Assembly (NCBI RefSeq): GCF_900112685.1
Contig: NZ_FOMS01000015.1
Span: forward strand, 1-64,000
DNA length: 64,000 nucleotides
Direction of reading: 5' to 3'
Source of the DNA: Roseivivax sediminis
Lineage (GTDB): Bacteria; Pseudomonadota; Alphaproteobacteria; Rhodobacterales; Rhodobacteraceae
Shown: one piece after another, positions 42,244 to 50,930 of the stretch
How the letters are laid out: the number at the start of each line of letters is the position of its first letter
How positions within the stretch are numbered: position 1 is the stretch's first letter
Notes under the pieces: model-generated
What the model saw: only the letters and a program-made list of their open reading frames with translations
The model's database searches: none
What the model was told of the DNA's origin: nothing
Position numbers and translations under genes: made by a program

Positions 42244-43506
42244 TCACCCGAACATGTCCGCCGTGATCTCGTCGTACCAGCCGAGGCTCTCGCGGTAAGT
42301 ATCGGCGCGCGTCTCGGCATCCTCGCCAAGCTCCGAGATGAACCCGTCCACGCGCGCGATCTTCTCCTCCGTCGCCTCGTAGGACGCGCCGACCTTCACC
42401 CCGTCATCGGGCGCGATCAGCGACCAGCAGGTATTGGCGTAGACCGCCGGGAAGACGCGCGCATCCGTGAGCGCGCCCAGCACCGCGCTCGCGCAGACCC
42501 GCGCCTGGCTGTTGGCCGAGAACGCCGATTTCGGCATGTCCCCCTGCGCCGCGGCATCCCCCAGAACATGCACCGCCGGATCGAGGCGGGAGGACATGTC
42601 GGCGGCGTTCACCGGCGCCCAGTCGCCCTCGGTCAGGCCGGCCTCGTGCGCGACGCGGCCCGCCCGCTGCGCGGGGATGACGTTGCAGACGTCCACGTCC
42701 TCCACGATACCGTCGATGTCGATGCGCATGGCGGCGGGGTCCACCGACACCGCCGCGCCGCCGAAGTCCGGGCCGATGCGCTCGATCATGCCGCCGTAGT
42801 GCCGCTGCCAGCCCTCCTCGAAAAGCGCCTGCTTGGAGAACCCCTCCTTGGGATCGACGATCAGGATCTTGGCCCTTGGGTTCATCGCCTTGAGCGTCGT
42901 CGCGACCATGGAGATCCGCTCATAGGGGCCCGGCGGGCAGCGATAGGGATCGGGCGGCGCGATCATCGCGAATGTGCCGCCCTCGGGCATGGCGAGGATC
43001 TGCGACTTCAGGAGCTCCGCCTGCGTGCCGCCGCGATAGGCGTGCGGCATGTCGTCCTGCGCCGTGACATCCCAGCCGGGCACCGCACCGTTCTTGAAGT
43101 CGATGCCGGGCGACAGGATCAGCCGGTCATACGGCACCGACGCGCCGGAGGCGAGCGCCACCACGCGCGCATCCCTGTCCACGGCGACGGCCCAGTCGTG
43201 CACGACGTTTATGCCGTATTCGGCGGCGAGCGTCCCGTAGCCGTGCCCGAGGCTCTGCATGTCCCGCAGACCACCGATATAGAGGTTGGAGAAGAAGCAG
43301 GTGAAATAGCTGCGCGAGGGCTCGATCAGGGTGACCTCGACCGCCCCGCCGGACTCCAGAGCGAGATAGCGCGCCGCCGTGGCACCGCCGGCGCCGCCGC
43401 CGACGACCACCACGCGCGGCACCCCTTGCGCCATGACCATCGGCGCCGCGAACGCGGCGCTGCCGGCCGCGAGGCCGCCGAGGACAGTCCGTCTGTGATG
43501 GGTCAT
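42244..43506 (-). CDS. soxF: Flavocytochrome c sulfide dehydrogenase flavoprotein subunit
   Basis: FAD-dependent sulfide dehydrogenase flavoprotein (FccB/SoxF type) of 420 residues. A Tat-type signal (T-H-H-R-R-T-V-L-G-G) leads to the FAD motif V-V-V-G-G-G-A-G-G-A-T-A. Cysteines in Y-F-T-C-F-F, Y-R-C-P-P and N-T-C-W-S fit the redox disulfide expected in the family. The ATG at 43506 has GGGAGAGGGAG upstream. It follows soxZ by 47 bases. No FccA cytochrome gene adjoins it. It should oxidise sulfide or a SoxY-bound sulfur species in the periplasm. Confidence 0.88.
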   Translation of the reverse strand: MTHHRRTVLGGLAAGSAAFAAPMVMAQGVPRVVVVGGGAGGATAARYLALESGGAVEVTLIEPSRSYFTCFFSNLYIGGLRDMQSLGHGYGTLAAEYGINVVHDWAVAVDRDARVVALASGASVPYDRLILSPGIDFKNGAVPGWDVTAQDDMPHAYRGGTQAELLKSQILAMPEGGTFAMIAPPDPYRCPPGPYERISMVATTLKAMNPRAKILIVDPKEGFSKQALFEEGWQRHYGGMIERIGPDFGGAAVSVDPAAMRIDIDGIVEDVDVCNVIPAQRAGRVAHEAGLTEGDWAPVNAADMSSRLDPAVHVLGDAAAQGDMPKSAFSANSQARVCASAVLGALTDARVFPAVYANTCWSLIAPDDGVKVGASYEATEEKIARVDGFISELGEDAETRADTYRESLGWYDEITADMFG

Positions 43507-43553
43507 GCCGCTCCCTCTCCCTGTGTGGAACGCCGTGTCGGCACCGGACCCGG

Positions 43554-43883
43554 TCATTCCACAACGATCTCGCGTGCCTCTTCGTAGATCGATCCGTCAT
43601 CGTCGTACCAGGCGAAGGTCATCGTCCCGCTTTCGGGGACGCGCGCATCGAACTCGAAGAACGGATTGGTGGAGATCGCCGGCTCCATCGCCACGTCGAT
43701 CACCGTCTCTCCGTTGAAGCGCGCGACGAAGCGGTGGATGATCGAGCGCGGCACGCGCCGGCCGGCTTCATCCCTGCGCTCACCCGATTCCATCCGGTGG
43801 CTGATCAGCGTCTTGATCGTCACCACCTCTCCGGCGGTGGCGGTCGCGGGCACGCGCACCCGGGGGGTCACGTTCTCGGCCAT
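43554..43883 (-). CDS. soxZ: Sulfur-oxidation carrier partner SoxZ
   Basis: SoxZ of 109 residues, a small beta-sandwich protein that pairs with SoxY. It has the family sequence feel T-A-G-E-V-V-T-I-K-T-L-I-S-H and F-A-W-Y-D-D-D-G, and no signal peptide of its own; in known systems it is exported bound to SoxY through the Tat pathway. AAAGGA precedes the ATG. It starts 16 bases after soxY. Confidence 0.92.
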   Translation of the reverse strand: MAENVTPRVRVPATATAGEVVTIKTLISHRMESGERRDEAGRRVPRSIIHRFVARFNGETVIDVAMEPAISTNPFFEFDARVPESGTMTFAWYDDDGSIYEEAREIVVE

Positions 43884-43899
43884 CGCGGTCCTTTCGCGC

Positions 43900-44325
43900 T
43901 CATGTCGGCGCCCCGCAGCCGCCGAGCGTCACCTCCACCGACCGCCGCGCCTCGATGTACCGGCCGCCGTCCATGCGGGCGATCGCGATCACCTCTTGCG
44001 ACTGGGCCAGCCGGATGCGGGTCGAGGCGCGCTGCGCGCCGGACAGCGGGCCGAAGGTGAAGGTCGCGACTTCCGGGTTCGGGTTCGCCGGGGCGAGGAC
44101 GAGAATGGCCTCCGCCCCCGGCGCAGCGACCTCGATCGGCACGGTGAAGCCGTTCTCCGCGATCTCGGGCAGGATCAACGTGACGTCCCCGGGCGCGATG
44201 TTCGCGCCGCCCGTGAACGCGGCGATCGCGGCCTCGGCCTTCGTCGCCGCGCCCTCCCCGAACGCCGTCCCGGCCGCTGCGCCGAGCCCGAGCGCCAGGG
44301 ACGTCCGGCGCGAGATGGGCCTCAT
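43900..44325 (-). CDS. soxY: Sulfur-carrier protein SoxY
   Basis: SoxY of 141 residues. A Tat signal (I-S-R-R-T-S-L-A-L-G) precedes the carrier domain. The C-terminal swinging arm ends G-G-C-G-A-P-T, where C137 would carry the sulfur intermediate. The common ending is G-G-C-G-G, so the last residues differ. The ATG at 44325 has no Shine-Dalgarno of its own and overlaps the stop of an upstream 25-codon ORF as ATGA, so coupled translation is likely. SoxXA, SoxB and SoxCD are not in this window. Confidence 0.9.
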   Translation of the reverse strand: MRPISRRTSLALGLGAAAGTAFGEGAATKAEAAIAAFTGGANIAPGDVTLILPEIAENGFTVPIEVAAPGAEAILVLAPANPNPEVATFTFGPLSGAQRASTRIRLAQSQEVIAIARMDGGRYIEARRSVEVTLGGCGAPT

Positions 44326-44399
44326 GCCGAGACACCGATGCCGCGGCAGACCGGCGCGGGCCGGTCCGGCCCGGACCTCAGCGGGTACGATCCTCGCAT
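44322..44399 (-). CDS. 25-codon upstream ORF coupled to soxY
   Basis: A short frame starting at ATG 44399 with a very strong GGGAGGAGG Shine-Dalgarno four bases upstream. It encodes 25 residues (begins M-R-G-S-Y-P-L-R, contains one cysteine) and ends with a TGA that overlaps the soxY ATG. The strong ribosome site here and the lack of one at soxY suggest ribosomes reach soxY by reinitiation. It may be a leader peptide; conservation is untested. Confidence 0.55.
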   Translation of the reverse strand: MRGSYPLRSGPDRPAPVCRGIGVSA

Positions 44400-44671
44400 C
44401 TTGCCTCCTCCCCAGGGCCGTGCAGGTGAGGCAAAGGCTACACGCCCCGGGCGGCCACACGCAACGACGGTGCCGCAAACGTGTGCGCATGTCGGGAAAA
44501 TCGCGGCAAACGGTACGAGGCCGATCCGGTGAACGTCATCTCTACTGGAACGCCACCGACTCGTGGCGCGAGCCGTCGGGGGTTCGTTGGCTGTTGGACC
44601 TGCCCAAGGTGACAAGGTCGGCACGGCGGTTCGTCACGCGCAGGCATCCGCGGCGCCCCCGGGCCCGTGCC
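44400..44671. other. Region upstream of soxY, no gene recognised
   Basis: Between the upstream ORF and the hmuV stop. Apart from the ribosome-binding site at 44401-44414, I see no gene, tRNA or clear operator here. It should carry the sox promoter, read on the minus strand. Confidence 0.5.
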
Positions 44672-45454
44672 TCAGTCGGCCTGCGCCATGTGCGGCAGGA
44701 TGAAGGAGGCCGCCTCTCCCGGCACCGCGTTCACCCGCACCCGGCAGCGATAGGCGCGCGAAAGCGTGGCGTCGGTCATCACCTCGCCCGGCGCGCCCTC
44801 GGCTATGATCCGGCCCTCGGAGAGGCACAGCATCCTGTCGCCGAACATGGCCGACAGGTTCAGATCGTGCATCACGGCGATCACGCCCCCGCCGGCATCG
44901 GCGAAATCGCGCGCCACCTGCATCACCTCGATCTGGTGACCGATGTCGAGGCTCGACACCGGCTCGTCGAGGAAGAGCCAGCGCGGCCCATCCTCCGTCA
45001 CCGGCTCCCACACCTGGGCCAAAACGCGGGCGAGCTGGACGCGCTGCTGCTCTCCGCCCGACAGCTCTTGGTAGGATCGCTCGGCATAGCCCGCGAGGCC
45101 GACGCGCCCGAGCGCAGCGGCGGCGATCTCGGCGTGCTCTCCTGCATCGCCCGCGCGCAGGCCGATGCGCACGACCTCGGTCACGGTGAAGGGAAAGGCG
45201 AGCGTCGCGGCCTGCGGCAGCACCCCGCGCAGCGCCGCCAGCTCCCATGCGCGCAGGCGCGCGGTGTCGCGGCCGTTGATCGAGACGGTCCCGTCATGCC
45301 GCGCGTCCCCCGTCAAGGCGCGCAGCAGCGTCGTCTTGCCCGACCCGTTCGGGCCGACGATGCAGGACAGCGCGCCGGGCGCGGCCCGAAGGTCCACACT
45401 GTGAAGGATCTCGCGCCGACCCAGCGCCACCCTTATCCCATGCGCCTCGAGCAT
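44672..45454 (-). CDS. hmuV: Haemin ABC transporter ATP-binding protein
   Basis: HmuV-type ATPase of 260 residues. Walker A GPNGSGKTT (about 35-43), signature L-S-G-G-E-Q-Q-R and Walker B L-F-L-D-E-P-V-S-S-L-D are intact. Its ATG overlaps the hmuU TGA by one base. It powers haem or iron-complex import through HmuU. Vitamin B12 transport is the usual alternative for this family, but HmuS in the operon argues for haem. Confidence 0.93.
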   Translation of the reverse strand: MLEAHGIRVALGRREILHSVDLRAAPGALSCIVGPNGSGKTTLLRALTGDARHDGTVSINGRDTARLRAWELAALRGVLPQAATLAFPFTVTEVVRIGLRAGDAGEHAEIAAAALGRVGLAGYAERSYQELSGGEQQRVQLARVLAQVWEPVTEDGPRWLFLDEPVSSLDIGHQIEVMQVARDFADAGGGVIAVMHDLNLSAMFGDRMLCLSEGRIIAEGAPGEVMTDATLSRAYRCRVRVNAVPGEAASFILPHMAQAD

Positions 45455-46488
45455 CAGAGGTCCACCAGCCCGCGGCGGCGCAGCAGGATCCACAGGAAGA
45501 CCGGCGCGCCAAGGATCGCGGTCAGGATGCCGATCGGAAGCTCGGCCGGTGCCACGATTACCCGCGCCGCCGTATCCGCGGCCACCAGAAGCGCCGCGCC
45601 GCAGAGCGCGGAGTTGACCAGCAGCGCGCGGTGGTCCGGCCCGGTGGCCAGGCGCAGAAGATGCGGCACGACGATGCCGACGAAACCGATCCCGCCCGAG
45701 ACCGCCACCGCCGCTCCGGTGCCGAGCGCCACCGACAGGATTGCCAGCGTTTTCACCCGCTCGACCTCGAAGCCGACATGCGCCGCCGTCGCCTCCCCCA
45801 AGGCCAGCGCGTTCAGCGCCGGGCCAAGCGTGCAGGCCGCGACGATGGCGAGCGCGATGGCCGGGCCGGAGGCGGCAAGCTTGACCCAGCTCGCCCCGGC
45901 GAGCGAGCCGAGGTTCCAGAAGGTCAGGTCGCGCAATTGCTGGTCGTCGGCCATGAAGATGAACACCCCCGCCAGCGCTGCGGCGAGCGCGGCCACCGCG
46001 ATGCCCGCCAGCAGCATGGTGGCGACCGAGGTGCGACCGCCCCGCGTCGACACGCGGTAGAGGCCGAAGGTCACGCCCCAGGCACCGAGGAACGCCGCCA
46101 CCGGCACCGCGTAGGCGCCGCTCGGGATCAGCGCCACCGACCCGCCCAGCACGATCACCGTGATCGCGCCAAGCCCGGCACCCGCGCTCACCCCGATGAT
46201 GCCCGGATCGGCGAGTGGATTGCGGAAGAGCCCTTGCAGCAGCGCCCCCGACACCGCGAGCGCCGCGCCCACGGCAATACCGGTCAGAAGCCGCGGCAGG
46301 CGGATGTCGTAGAGCACCACGCGCTCGATCTCCTCCAGCGCGTGGGCGCCCGACAGCGCACCCAGGACATCCCCCAGCGTCAGGCCCGTCGCGCCGATGC
46401 CGAGGCTCGTCAGCGACACCGCCGCCAGCAGCGCAGCAAAGACCGCGTGCAGCGCCCGCGCGCGCGCCAGCCGGTCGCCGTGCCGCAT
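45454..46488 (-). CDS. hmuU: Haemin ABC transporter permease
   Basis: FecCD/BtuC-type permease of 344 residues from this ATG, with about ten hydrophobic helices and conserved stretches such as L-Q-G-L-F-R-N-P-L-A-D-P. The open frame continues upstream to a TTG at 46527 that would overlap hmuT by 4 bases; GTG codons lie between. Neither region shows a good Shine-Dalgarno, so the start is uncertain by up to 13 residues. It lies between hmuT and hmuV. Confidence 0.92.
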   Translation of the reverse strand: MRHGDRLARARALHAVFAALLAAVSLTSLGIGATGLTLGDVLGALSGAHALEEIERVVLYDIRLPRLLTGIAVGAALAVSGALLQGLFRNPLADPGIIGVSAGAGLGAITVIVLGGSVALIPSGAYAVPVAAFLGAWGVTFGLYRVSTRGGRTSVATMLLAGIAVAALAAALAGVFIFMADDQQLRDLTFWNLGSLAGASWVKLAASGPAIALAIVAACTLGPALNALALGEATAAHVGFEVERVKTLAILSVALGTGAAVAVSGGIGFVGIVVPHLLRLATGPDHRALLVNSALCGAALLVAADTAARVIVAPAELPIGILTAILGAPVFLWILLRRRGLVDL

Positions 46489-46523
46489 CCCGCGGCCGAG
46501 GTCGGAGGCGACGGCCACCCGCC

Positions 46524-47432
46524 TCAATCCCCGTAGAGCGCGGTGGAAAGCTCGGCCGCCACCTCGGCCGTGCGCGGACCGAAGCCCAGGAGCTTCAGAC
46601 CGTCCATGCGGATCACGCGGCCGTCCCGCGCCGCCGGCGTCGTTCGCAGGGCGGGCGAGCCGAACAGCGTTTCGTCCGAAACCGCGTGCTCGCCGCCCCG
46701 GTCCATCATCAGCACGGCCTCCGGCGCCGCGGCCGCGACCGCCTCGTCCGAGACCTGCTTGTAGCCCTGAAAGCCCCTCATCGCGTTCTCGGCGCCCGCC
46801 ATGCGGATGATGCCATCGGCCGCGGTCCCCACGCCCGCCGCCATCAGGCGCCCGCCTTCGGCGCTCATCACGAAGAGGACGCGGCGCGCCGGGCCGTCGT
46901 GCGCCGCTGCCCGTTCCGAGGCGTCCCGAAGCGCGGTGCGCGTGCGCTCGGCCAGCTCGGCCGCCCTATCGGGACGGCCAAGGGCCGCGCCCACCGTCTC
47001 GATCTTCGTCAGCACCGCTTCGGCGTCGAAGCCGCCGGGCACAGTGACGAATTCGACATTCGCGGCACGCAGGACCTCCACGGCCTCGGGCGGGCCGGCG
47101 CCCTCTTCCGCGAGGATGAGGTCGGGGCTCACCGACAACACCCCTTCGGGCGAGAGCGCGCGCACATAACCCACGTCGGGCAACTCCGTCGCGTCCGGCG
47201 GCCAGGTGGACGTGCTGTCGCGCCCGACCAGGCGGTCGCCCTCGCCCAGGGCATAGACGATCTCGGTCACCGCGCCGCCGAGCGACAGAACGCGGCTTTC
47301 GCCTTCGGCGGCATTTGCCATCGGGAGCGTCGCCACCGCCCAGGCGAACGCCGTGGCGATCCCGGCGGTCATCAGGGAGAGGATCGCAACGAGGCGGCCG
47401 TCGGTGCCGCGGGTCTTGCGGGTCCGGAACAT
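46524..47432 (-). CDS. hmuT: Haemin-binding periplasmic protein
   Basis: Periplasmic haem-binding protein of 302 residues (TroA-like fold). The ATG at 47432 has AAAGGA upstream; the much longer open frame beyond it is a shadow of hmuS. A hydrophobic signal (about 15-40, ending A-N-A-A-E) precedes the mature domain, which begins V-L-S-L-G-G-A-V-T-E-I-V-Y-A-L-G. It delivers haem from the outer-membrane receptor to HmuUV. Confidence 0.92.
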   Translation of the reverse strand: MFRTRKTRGTDGRLVAILSLMTAGIATAFAWAVATLPMANAAEGESRVLSLGGAVTEIVYALGEGDRLVGRDSTSTWPPDATELPDVGYVRALSPEGVLSVSPDLILAEEGAGPPEAVEVLRAANVEFVTVPGGFDAEAVLTKIETVGAALGRPDRAAELAERTRTALRDASERAAAHDGPARRVLFVMSAEGGRLMAAGVGTAADGIIRMAGAENAMRGFQGYKQVSDEAVAAAAPEAVLMMDRGGEHAVSDETLFGSPALRTTPAARDGRVIRMDGLKLLGFGPRTAEVAAELSTALYGD

Positions 47433-47467
47433 GGGAATGTCCTTTCGGTTGGGATGGGCCGGGCCGG

Positions 47468-48520
47468 TCACTCTGCGGGCTCGACGCCGGCGAGGCCGCC
47501 CAGCCCCTCCACGATGCGGCCCCAGGCCGGTCGGCTGTCGCGGCCTTCCTTGCCGACGCCGAAGACCTGGAAGATCAGCGCGCCGTCCGCGTCGAAGGCC
47601 TCCACCGACACCGCCGGGCCGCGCTGGGTCGGCTTCTCGACCGCCCAGACCTCGGCCACGTGATCGGCGCGCAGGTGCAGGTTGAACCCCGGATCTAGGA
47701 TGTTCTGCCAAGGCCCCATCGGCTTCAGCGTATGGACCGGCCCCGAATGGATCTGGATGCAGCCGCGATTTCCGACGAAGAGCATGATCTCGATCCCCTC
47801 GTCGCGCACGCGCTCCAGCATCTGCGTCACCGCCGCCGGCGCCAGCGGCCGGACAAAGGGCGCTCCCGCGATGCGATAGGCGCCGAGCCGGTTCATCTTC
47901 AGCTTGGAGCACAGCCGCAGGAATTGGTGCGTGTCGGTCAGGCGCCGCCACTCCTTCTGCAGGATCTCCAGCTTCGCGGGGTCGGATTTCGGCGCCTCGG
48001 CCGGCACGCGGTCCGCGACGTCGAGCCTGTCGGACGCCTCCCCGGTCGCGAGCTCGCCGACCGCCCGGTCCCAGGCCGAAAGGTCGCTTTCCGGGCGCAG
48101 GAACACCTTGTGCACGGCATCGCCCGCGGCATCGAAGACCTGCAGGCTGCGGCGGATCCCGGCCTCCGTCTCCTTCTCCACGGCAAAGGCATGGACCCAG
48201 TGCTTGGGAAACATCCGCAGGTCGATCGCCTCTGCCAGCACCATCGCCGCGTGCTCGCCCGGATGGTAGCCGCTGTAGCGGCCCACCTTCTCGTGCACGG
48301 CGGAGGGGTTGCGCGTCAGGGCCATGACCTCTCCGCAGGTCTCGGCCGCGGGCATGAGGCGATCGGGATGCGCCGCGATGCGGGTGACGCCGTCGCCGCT
48401 GAACGCGGCGATGAGCTGCGCCTCGGCGATGCCGAGCTGCGCCGCGAGGTCGCGCTCGCGCGTTGCGGTCTGCTGCCGGGCCTCGGCACGGATGTCGGAG
48501 GGGGTGAGGGACGTGGTCAT
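47468..48520 (-). CDS. hmuS: Haem-degrading/haem-trafficking protein HmuS
   Basis: HmuS/ChuS/HemS family protein of 350 residues, with two similar halves (about 30-170 and 200-340). It handles haem after import and may release iron from it. Histidine-containing segments such as S-A-V-H-E-K-V-G-R-Y and the second-half V-G-N-R-G-C-I-Q-I-H are visible. AAGGAG precedes the ATG. It is the first gene of hmuSTUV and is divergent from the TonB receptor. Confidence 0.92.
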   Translation of the reverse strand: MTTSLTPSDIRAEARQQTATRERDLAAQLGIAEAQLIAAFSGDGVTRIAAHPDRLMPAAETCGEVMALTRNPSAVHEKVGRYSGYHPGEHAAMVLAEAIDLRMFPKHWVHAFAVEKETEAGIRRSLQVFDAAGDAVHKVFLRPESDLSAWDRAVGELATGEASDRLDVADRVPAEAPKSDPAKLEILQKEWRRLTDTHQFLRLCSKLKMNRLGAYRIAGAPFVRPLAPAAVTQMLERVRDEGIEIMLFVGNRGCIQIHSGPVHTLKPMGPWQNILDPGFNLHLRADHVAEVWAVEKPTQRGPAVSVEAFDADGALIFQVFGVGKEGRDSRPAWGRIVEGLGGLAGVEPAE

Positions 48521-48590
48521 GCGGCTCCTTCGGCATGCTGAAGTGGAGACTTCGCTGACGCACGGGAGCGGCGCTGGCTTGTTTTATACT

Positions 48591-48625
48591 TGACCATTTT
48601 AGTCAGCTTGAATAGCCAACTCAAG
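48591..48625. promoter_or_regulatory. Candidate iron-response operator region between hmuS and hmuR
   Basis: The AT-rich patch in this otherwise GC-rich divergent region holds TGAC-N7-GTCA (48591-48605) and CTTGA-N9-TCAAG (48607-48625). Both are inverted repeats of the sort bound by iron regulators in alphaproteobacteria. The regulator cannot be named from sequence alone. Confidence 0.5.
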
Positions 48626-48717
48626 ACCGGATCGACAGAAATGTCCGGCCAGATACCAGCCACGCCAGCCCCGATCCGCAAGCACGGCACGAATTCACGC
48701 TTGTCAGGGGCAGTCTC

Positions 48718-50763
48718 ATGTCATCATCAGGAATCCTGCGCGGCGGCACCGCGCTTGCACTCGTGCTTGCCGCGGCGCCGGCCCTCGCCCAGTCCGAGGA
48801 CAGTTTTACGCTCGACCCGCTCGTCATCGAAGGCTCCAAGCGCGAGGTCGCCACCGGCACCGCCGCCCCGGTCACGGTCATCGACGAGACCGAGATCCGC
48901 GACCGCCAGGCCGGCACCATCGCGGAGCTGATCGACAGCGTGCCGGGTGTGGCGCTGGTCAACGGGTCGACGCCCACGGGGTCGGGCATCTCGATCCGCG
49001 GCTACGGCGCGACCTCCACCTACGGCACCGACCAGAAGGTGCAGGTGATCGTCGACGAGGCCATCACCGGCTCCGAGGAGATTTATCGCCTCGGCACGCA
49101 GCTTTTCACCGACCCCGCGCTCTACCGCTCGGTCGAGGTGCTACGCGGCACCGTCGGCAGCTTCGAATACGGCTCCGGCATCGTCGGCGGCGTGGTCAAG
49201 GCCGAGACCAAGAACGCCTCGGACTTCACCGGCGGCGTGCCCGGCTTCCGCCTGCGCGAGACGCTGGAATATTCCTCCAACGGCGACGGCTTCGCGACCT
49301 CGACGATCCTGGCATGGCAGCCGACCGACCGGGCCGAATTCCTCGCCAACTACACGCTGCGCAAGCAGGATGCGCAGGTCGACGGATCGGGAACCACGAT
49401 CGGCAACAGCCAGTTCGAAACGCCCTCCTGGCTGCTCAAGGGGCGCGTCTACCTCGACGAGGCAAAGGAACATTCGCTGACGCTGTCCTACACCGACACC
49501 AGCACCGCCGAGCGGGACGTGCCCTACGATTCCTTCGACACGAGCGGCGGCATGTTCGGCAACGTGGACCGCGACATCGACAGCCGGACCGCGACGCTGG
49601 TCTACAATTTCGCGCCGCAGACCAATCCGCTGATCGATTTCGACGTGATCCTCTCCTATGCCGACCAGCAGATCGATCAGAGCTACATTCCCGGCTCGTC
49701 GGACGCGCCCTTCGCCCCGCCGGGCGGCTTTCCCACCGTCAACGCCGATCACCGGTACGAGACGACGCGGCTGGCCTTCAAGAACACGGCGCGGTTCGGG
49801 ACCGGCATGGTGGACCACGAGCTTCGGACGGGCCTCGAATTCATCCGCAAGGAGCGCGAGAGCGCCGAAAGCGCCCCGGGCGGCACCGACCGGCGCGTCG
49901 CGCTCTATGCCATCGACGAGATGCGCTTCGGCAACTGGACCGTGACGCCGGCGCTGCGCTACGAGACGCAGGAGATCGAGGACGGCACCGGTTTCGGCGG
50001 TCCGGACACCTACGACAACGACGCCCTGATGGGCGGGATCTCAGCGCGTTACGCCTTCGCCAACGGCGTCAGCCTTTTCGCGAGCGCCGCCTATACCGAG
50101 AGCCTGCCGATCCTCGACGATCTTTACGGGACGGATCGCGGCATGTCGGGCCCGGTCGCGCAGCGCGAGCTGATGTCCACCAGCGAGAAATCCCATACCT
50201 TCGAGCTGGGCGGCGCCTACGACGCCGCCGTCGTCTTCGGTACCGAGGACGAGCTGGCATTCAAGGCAACGGCCTATGCCACGACACTGTGGGACGTCAC
50301 CTCCTACACGGTGCCGGACGTGACCGGGGTCCATGTCGACGAGGTCGAGACGCACGGCCTGGAACTGGAAGCCAGCTACAGCATGGAATCGGGCTTCTAT
50401 TCGGACCTCAACCTCGCCGTGGCGCGGGGTGAGGAGTCCTATCCCGGCGGCCTCGGCGATGCCGACTGGCGCGCCCTGCCCGGCGACAGCGCGCGTCTGA
50501 CCCTCGGCAAGCGGTTCGGCGACACGCTCGACATGAGCTGGGAAGTGGTCGCCTTCGACGACATCGAGGTGGACGACGACGAGACGCCGGGCTTCTCGGT
50601 CCACAACCTGCGCGCCACCTATACGCCGCAGGAAGGCGTGCTAGCGGGCACGGAGATGCGCTTCGGTCTCGAGAACGCCTTCGACCGGGATTACCAGCCC
50701 CGCCGCTCCACCCGCCGGGCGCCGGGGCGCAACTTCAAGGTTTCGCTCGCCAAGACGTTCTGA
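48718..50763 (+). CDS. hmuR: TonB-dependent haem receptor
   Basis: Outer-membrane TonB-dependent receptor of 681 residues. Signal peptide (cleavage after A-L-A), a TonB-box-like segment (D-P-L-V-I-E-G), a plug domain (about 40-150) and a 22-strand barrel ending in aromatic F (S-L-A-K-T-F). AGGGG precedes the ATG. It is divergent from hmuSTUV across 197 bases, so haem is the likely ligand. The symbol follows that context; no haem-ligand histidine motif could be confirmed by eye. Confidence 0.9.
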   Translation: MSSSGILRGGTALALVLAAAPALAQSEDSFTLDPLVIEGSKREVATGTAAPVTVIDETEIRDRQAGTIAELIDSVPGVALVNGSTPTGSGISIRGYGATSTYGTDQKVQVIVDEAITGSEEIYRLGTQLFTDPALYRSVEVLRGTVGSFEYGSGIVGGVVKAETKNASDFTGGVPGFRLRETLEYSSNGDGFATSTILAWQPTDRAEFLANYTLRKQDAQVDGSGTTIGNSQFETPSWLLKGRVYLDEAKEHSLTLSYTDTSTAERDVPYDSFDTSGGMFGNVDRDIDSRTATLVYNFAPQTNPLIDFDVILSYADQQIDQSYIPGSSDAPFAPPGGFPTVNADHRYETTRLAFKNTARFGTGMVDHELRTGLEFIRKERESAESAPGGTDRRVALYAIDEMRFGNWTVTPALRYETQEIEDGTGFGGPDTYDNDALMGGISARYAFANGVSLFASAAYTESLPILDDLYGTDRGMSGPVAQRELMSTSEKSHTFELGGAYDAAVVFGTEDELAFKATAYATTLWDVTSYTVPDVTGVHVDEVETHGLELEASYSMESGFYSDLNLAVARGEESYPGGLGDADWRALPGDSARLTLGKRFGDTLDMSWEVVAFDDIEVDDDETPGFSVHNLRATYTPQEGVLAGTEMRFGLENAFDRDYQPRRSTRRAPGRNFKVSLAKTF

Positions 50764-50789
50764 GGCACGGACCGATCCGGGCGAACGGG

Positions 50790-50820
50790 GGGCGCCGCGG
50801 GTAACCGCGGCGCCCTTTCT
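50790..50820 (+). terminator. Intrinsic terminator after hmuR
   Basis: Perfect 11-bp stem (50790-50800 with 50805-50815), GTAA loop, followed by TTTCT. It lies 26 bases after the hmuR stop. The best terminator in the window. Confidence 0.85.
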
Positions 50821-50887
50821 CATTGCAGGTCGCACCGCGCCTCCCGCCACCTTGCGACCGATAGCATGATGACAATGCCCAGTTTAT

Positions 50888-50903
50888 TGACTAACGATAG
50901 TCA
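50888..50903. promoter_or_regulatory. Operator candidate upstream of xylose-locus regulator
   Basis: TGACTAACGATAGTCA, six-base perfect arms with a central ACGA, 27 bases before the lacI ATG. It matches the site at 52003-52018 in 14 of 20 positions when four 3' bases are included. The central CG is typical of LacI-family sites. Confidence 0.6.
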
Positions 50904-50930
50904 TACTTTGAACTAAAGCAGGGGAACCGA

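Noticed and set aside
44500-44660. Possible tRNA-like stretch upstream of soxY
   Set aside because: A GGTTCG-like segment occurs, but no acceptor or anticodon stem can be folded around it.
46524-48563. One 679-codon minus-strand frame covering hmuT and hmuS
   Set aside because: Only the downstream 302 codons look like a protein (HmuT). The upstream part is an out-of-frame reading of hmuS, and hmuT has its own ribosome site and signal peptide.
48591-48605. TGAC-N7-GTCA as another site for the downstream LacI regulator
   Set aside because: Its centre (CATTTTA) lacks the ACG core and spacing of the two sites at 50888 and 52003; an iron-related role fits its position better.
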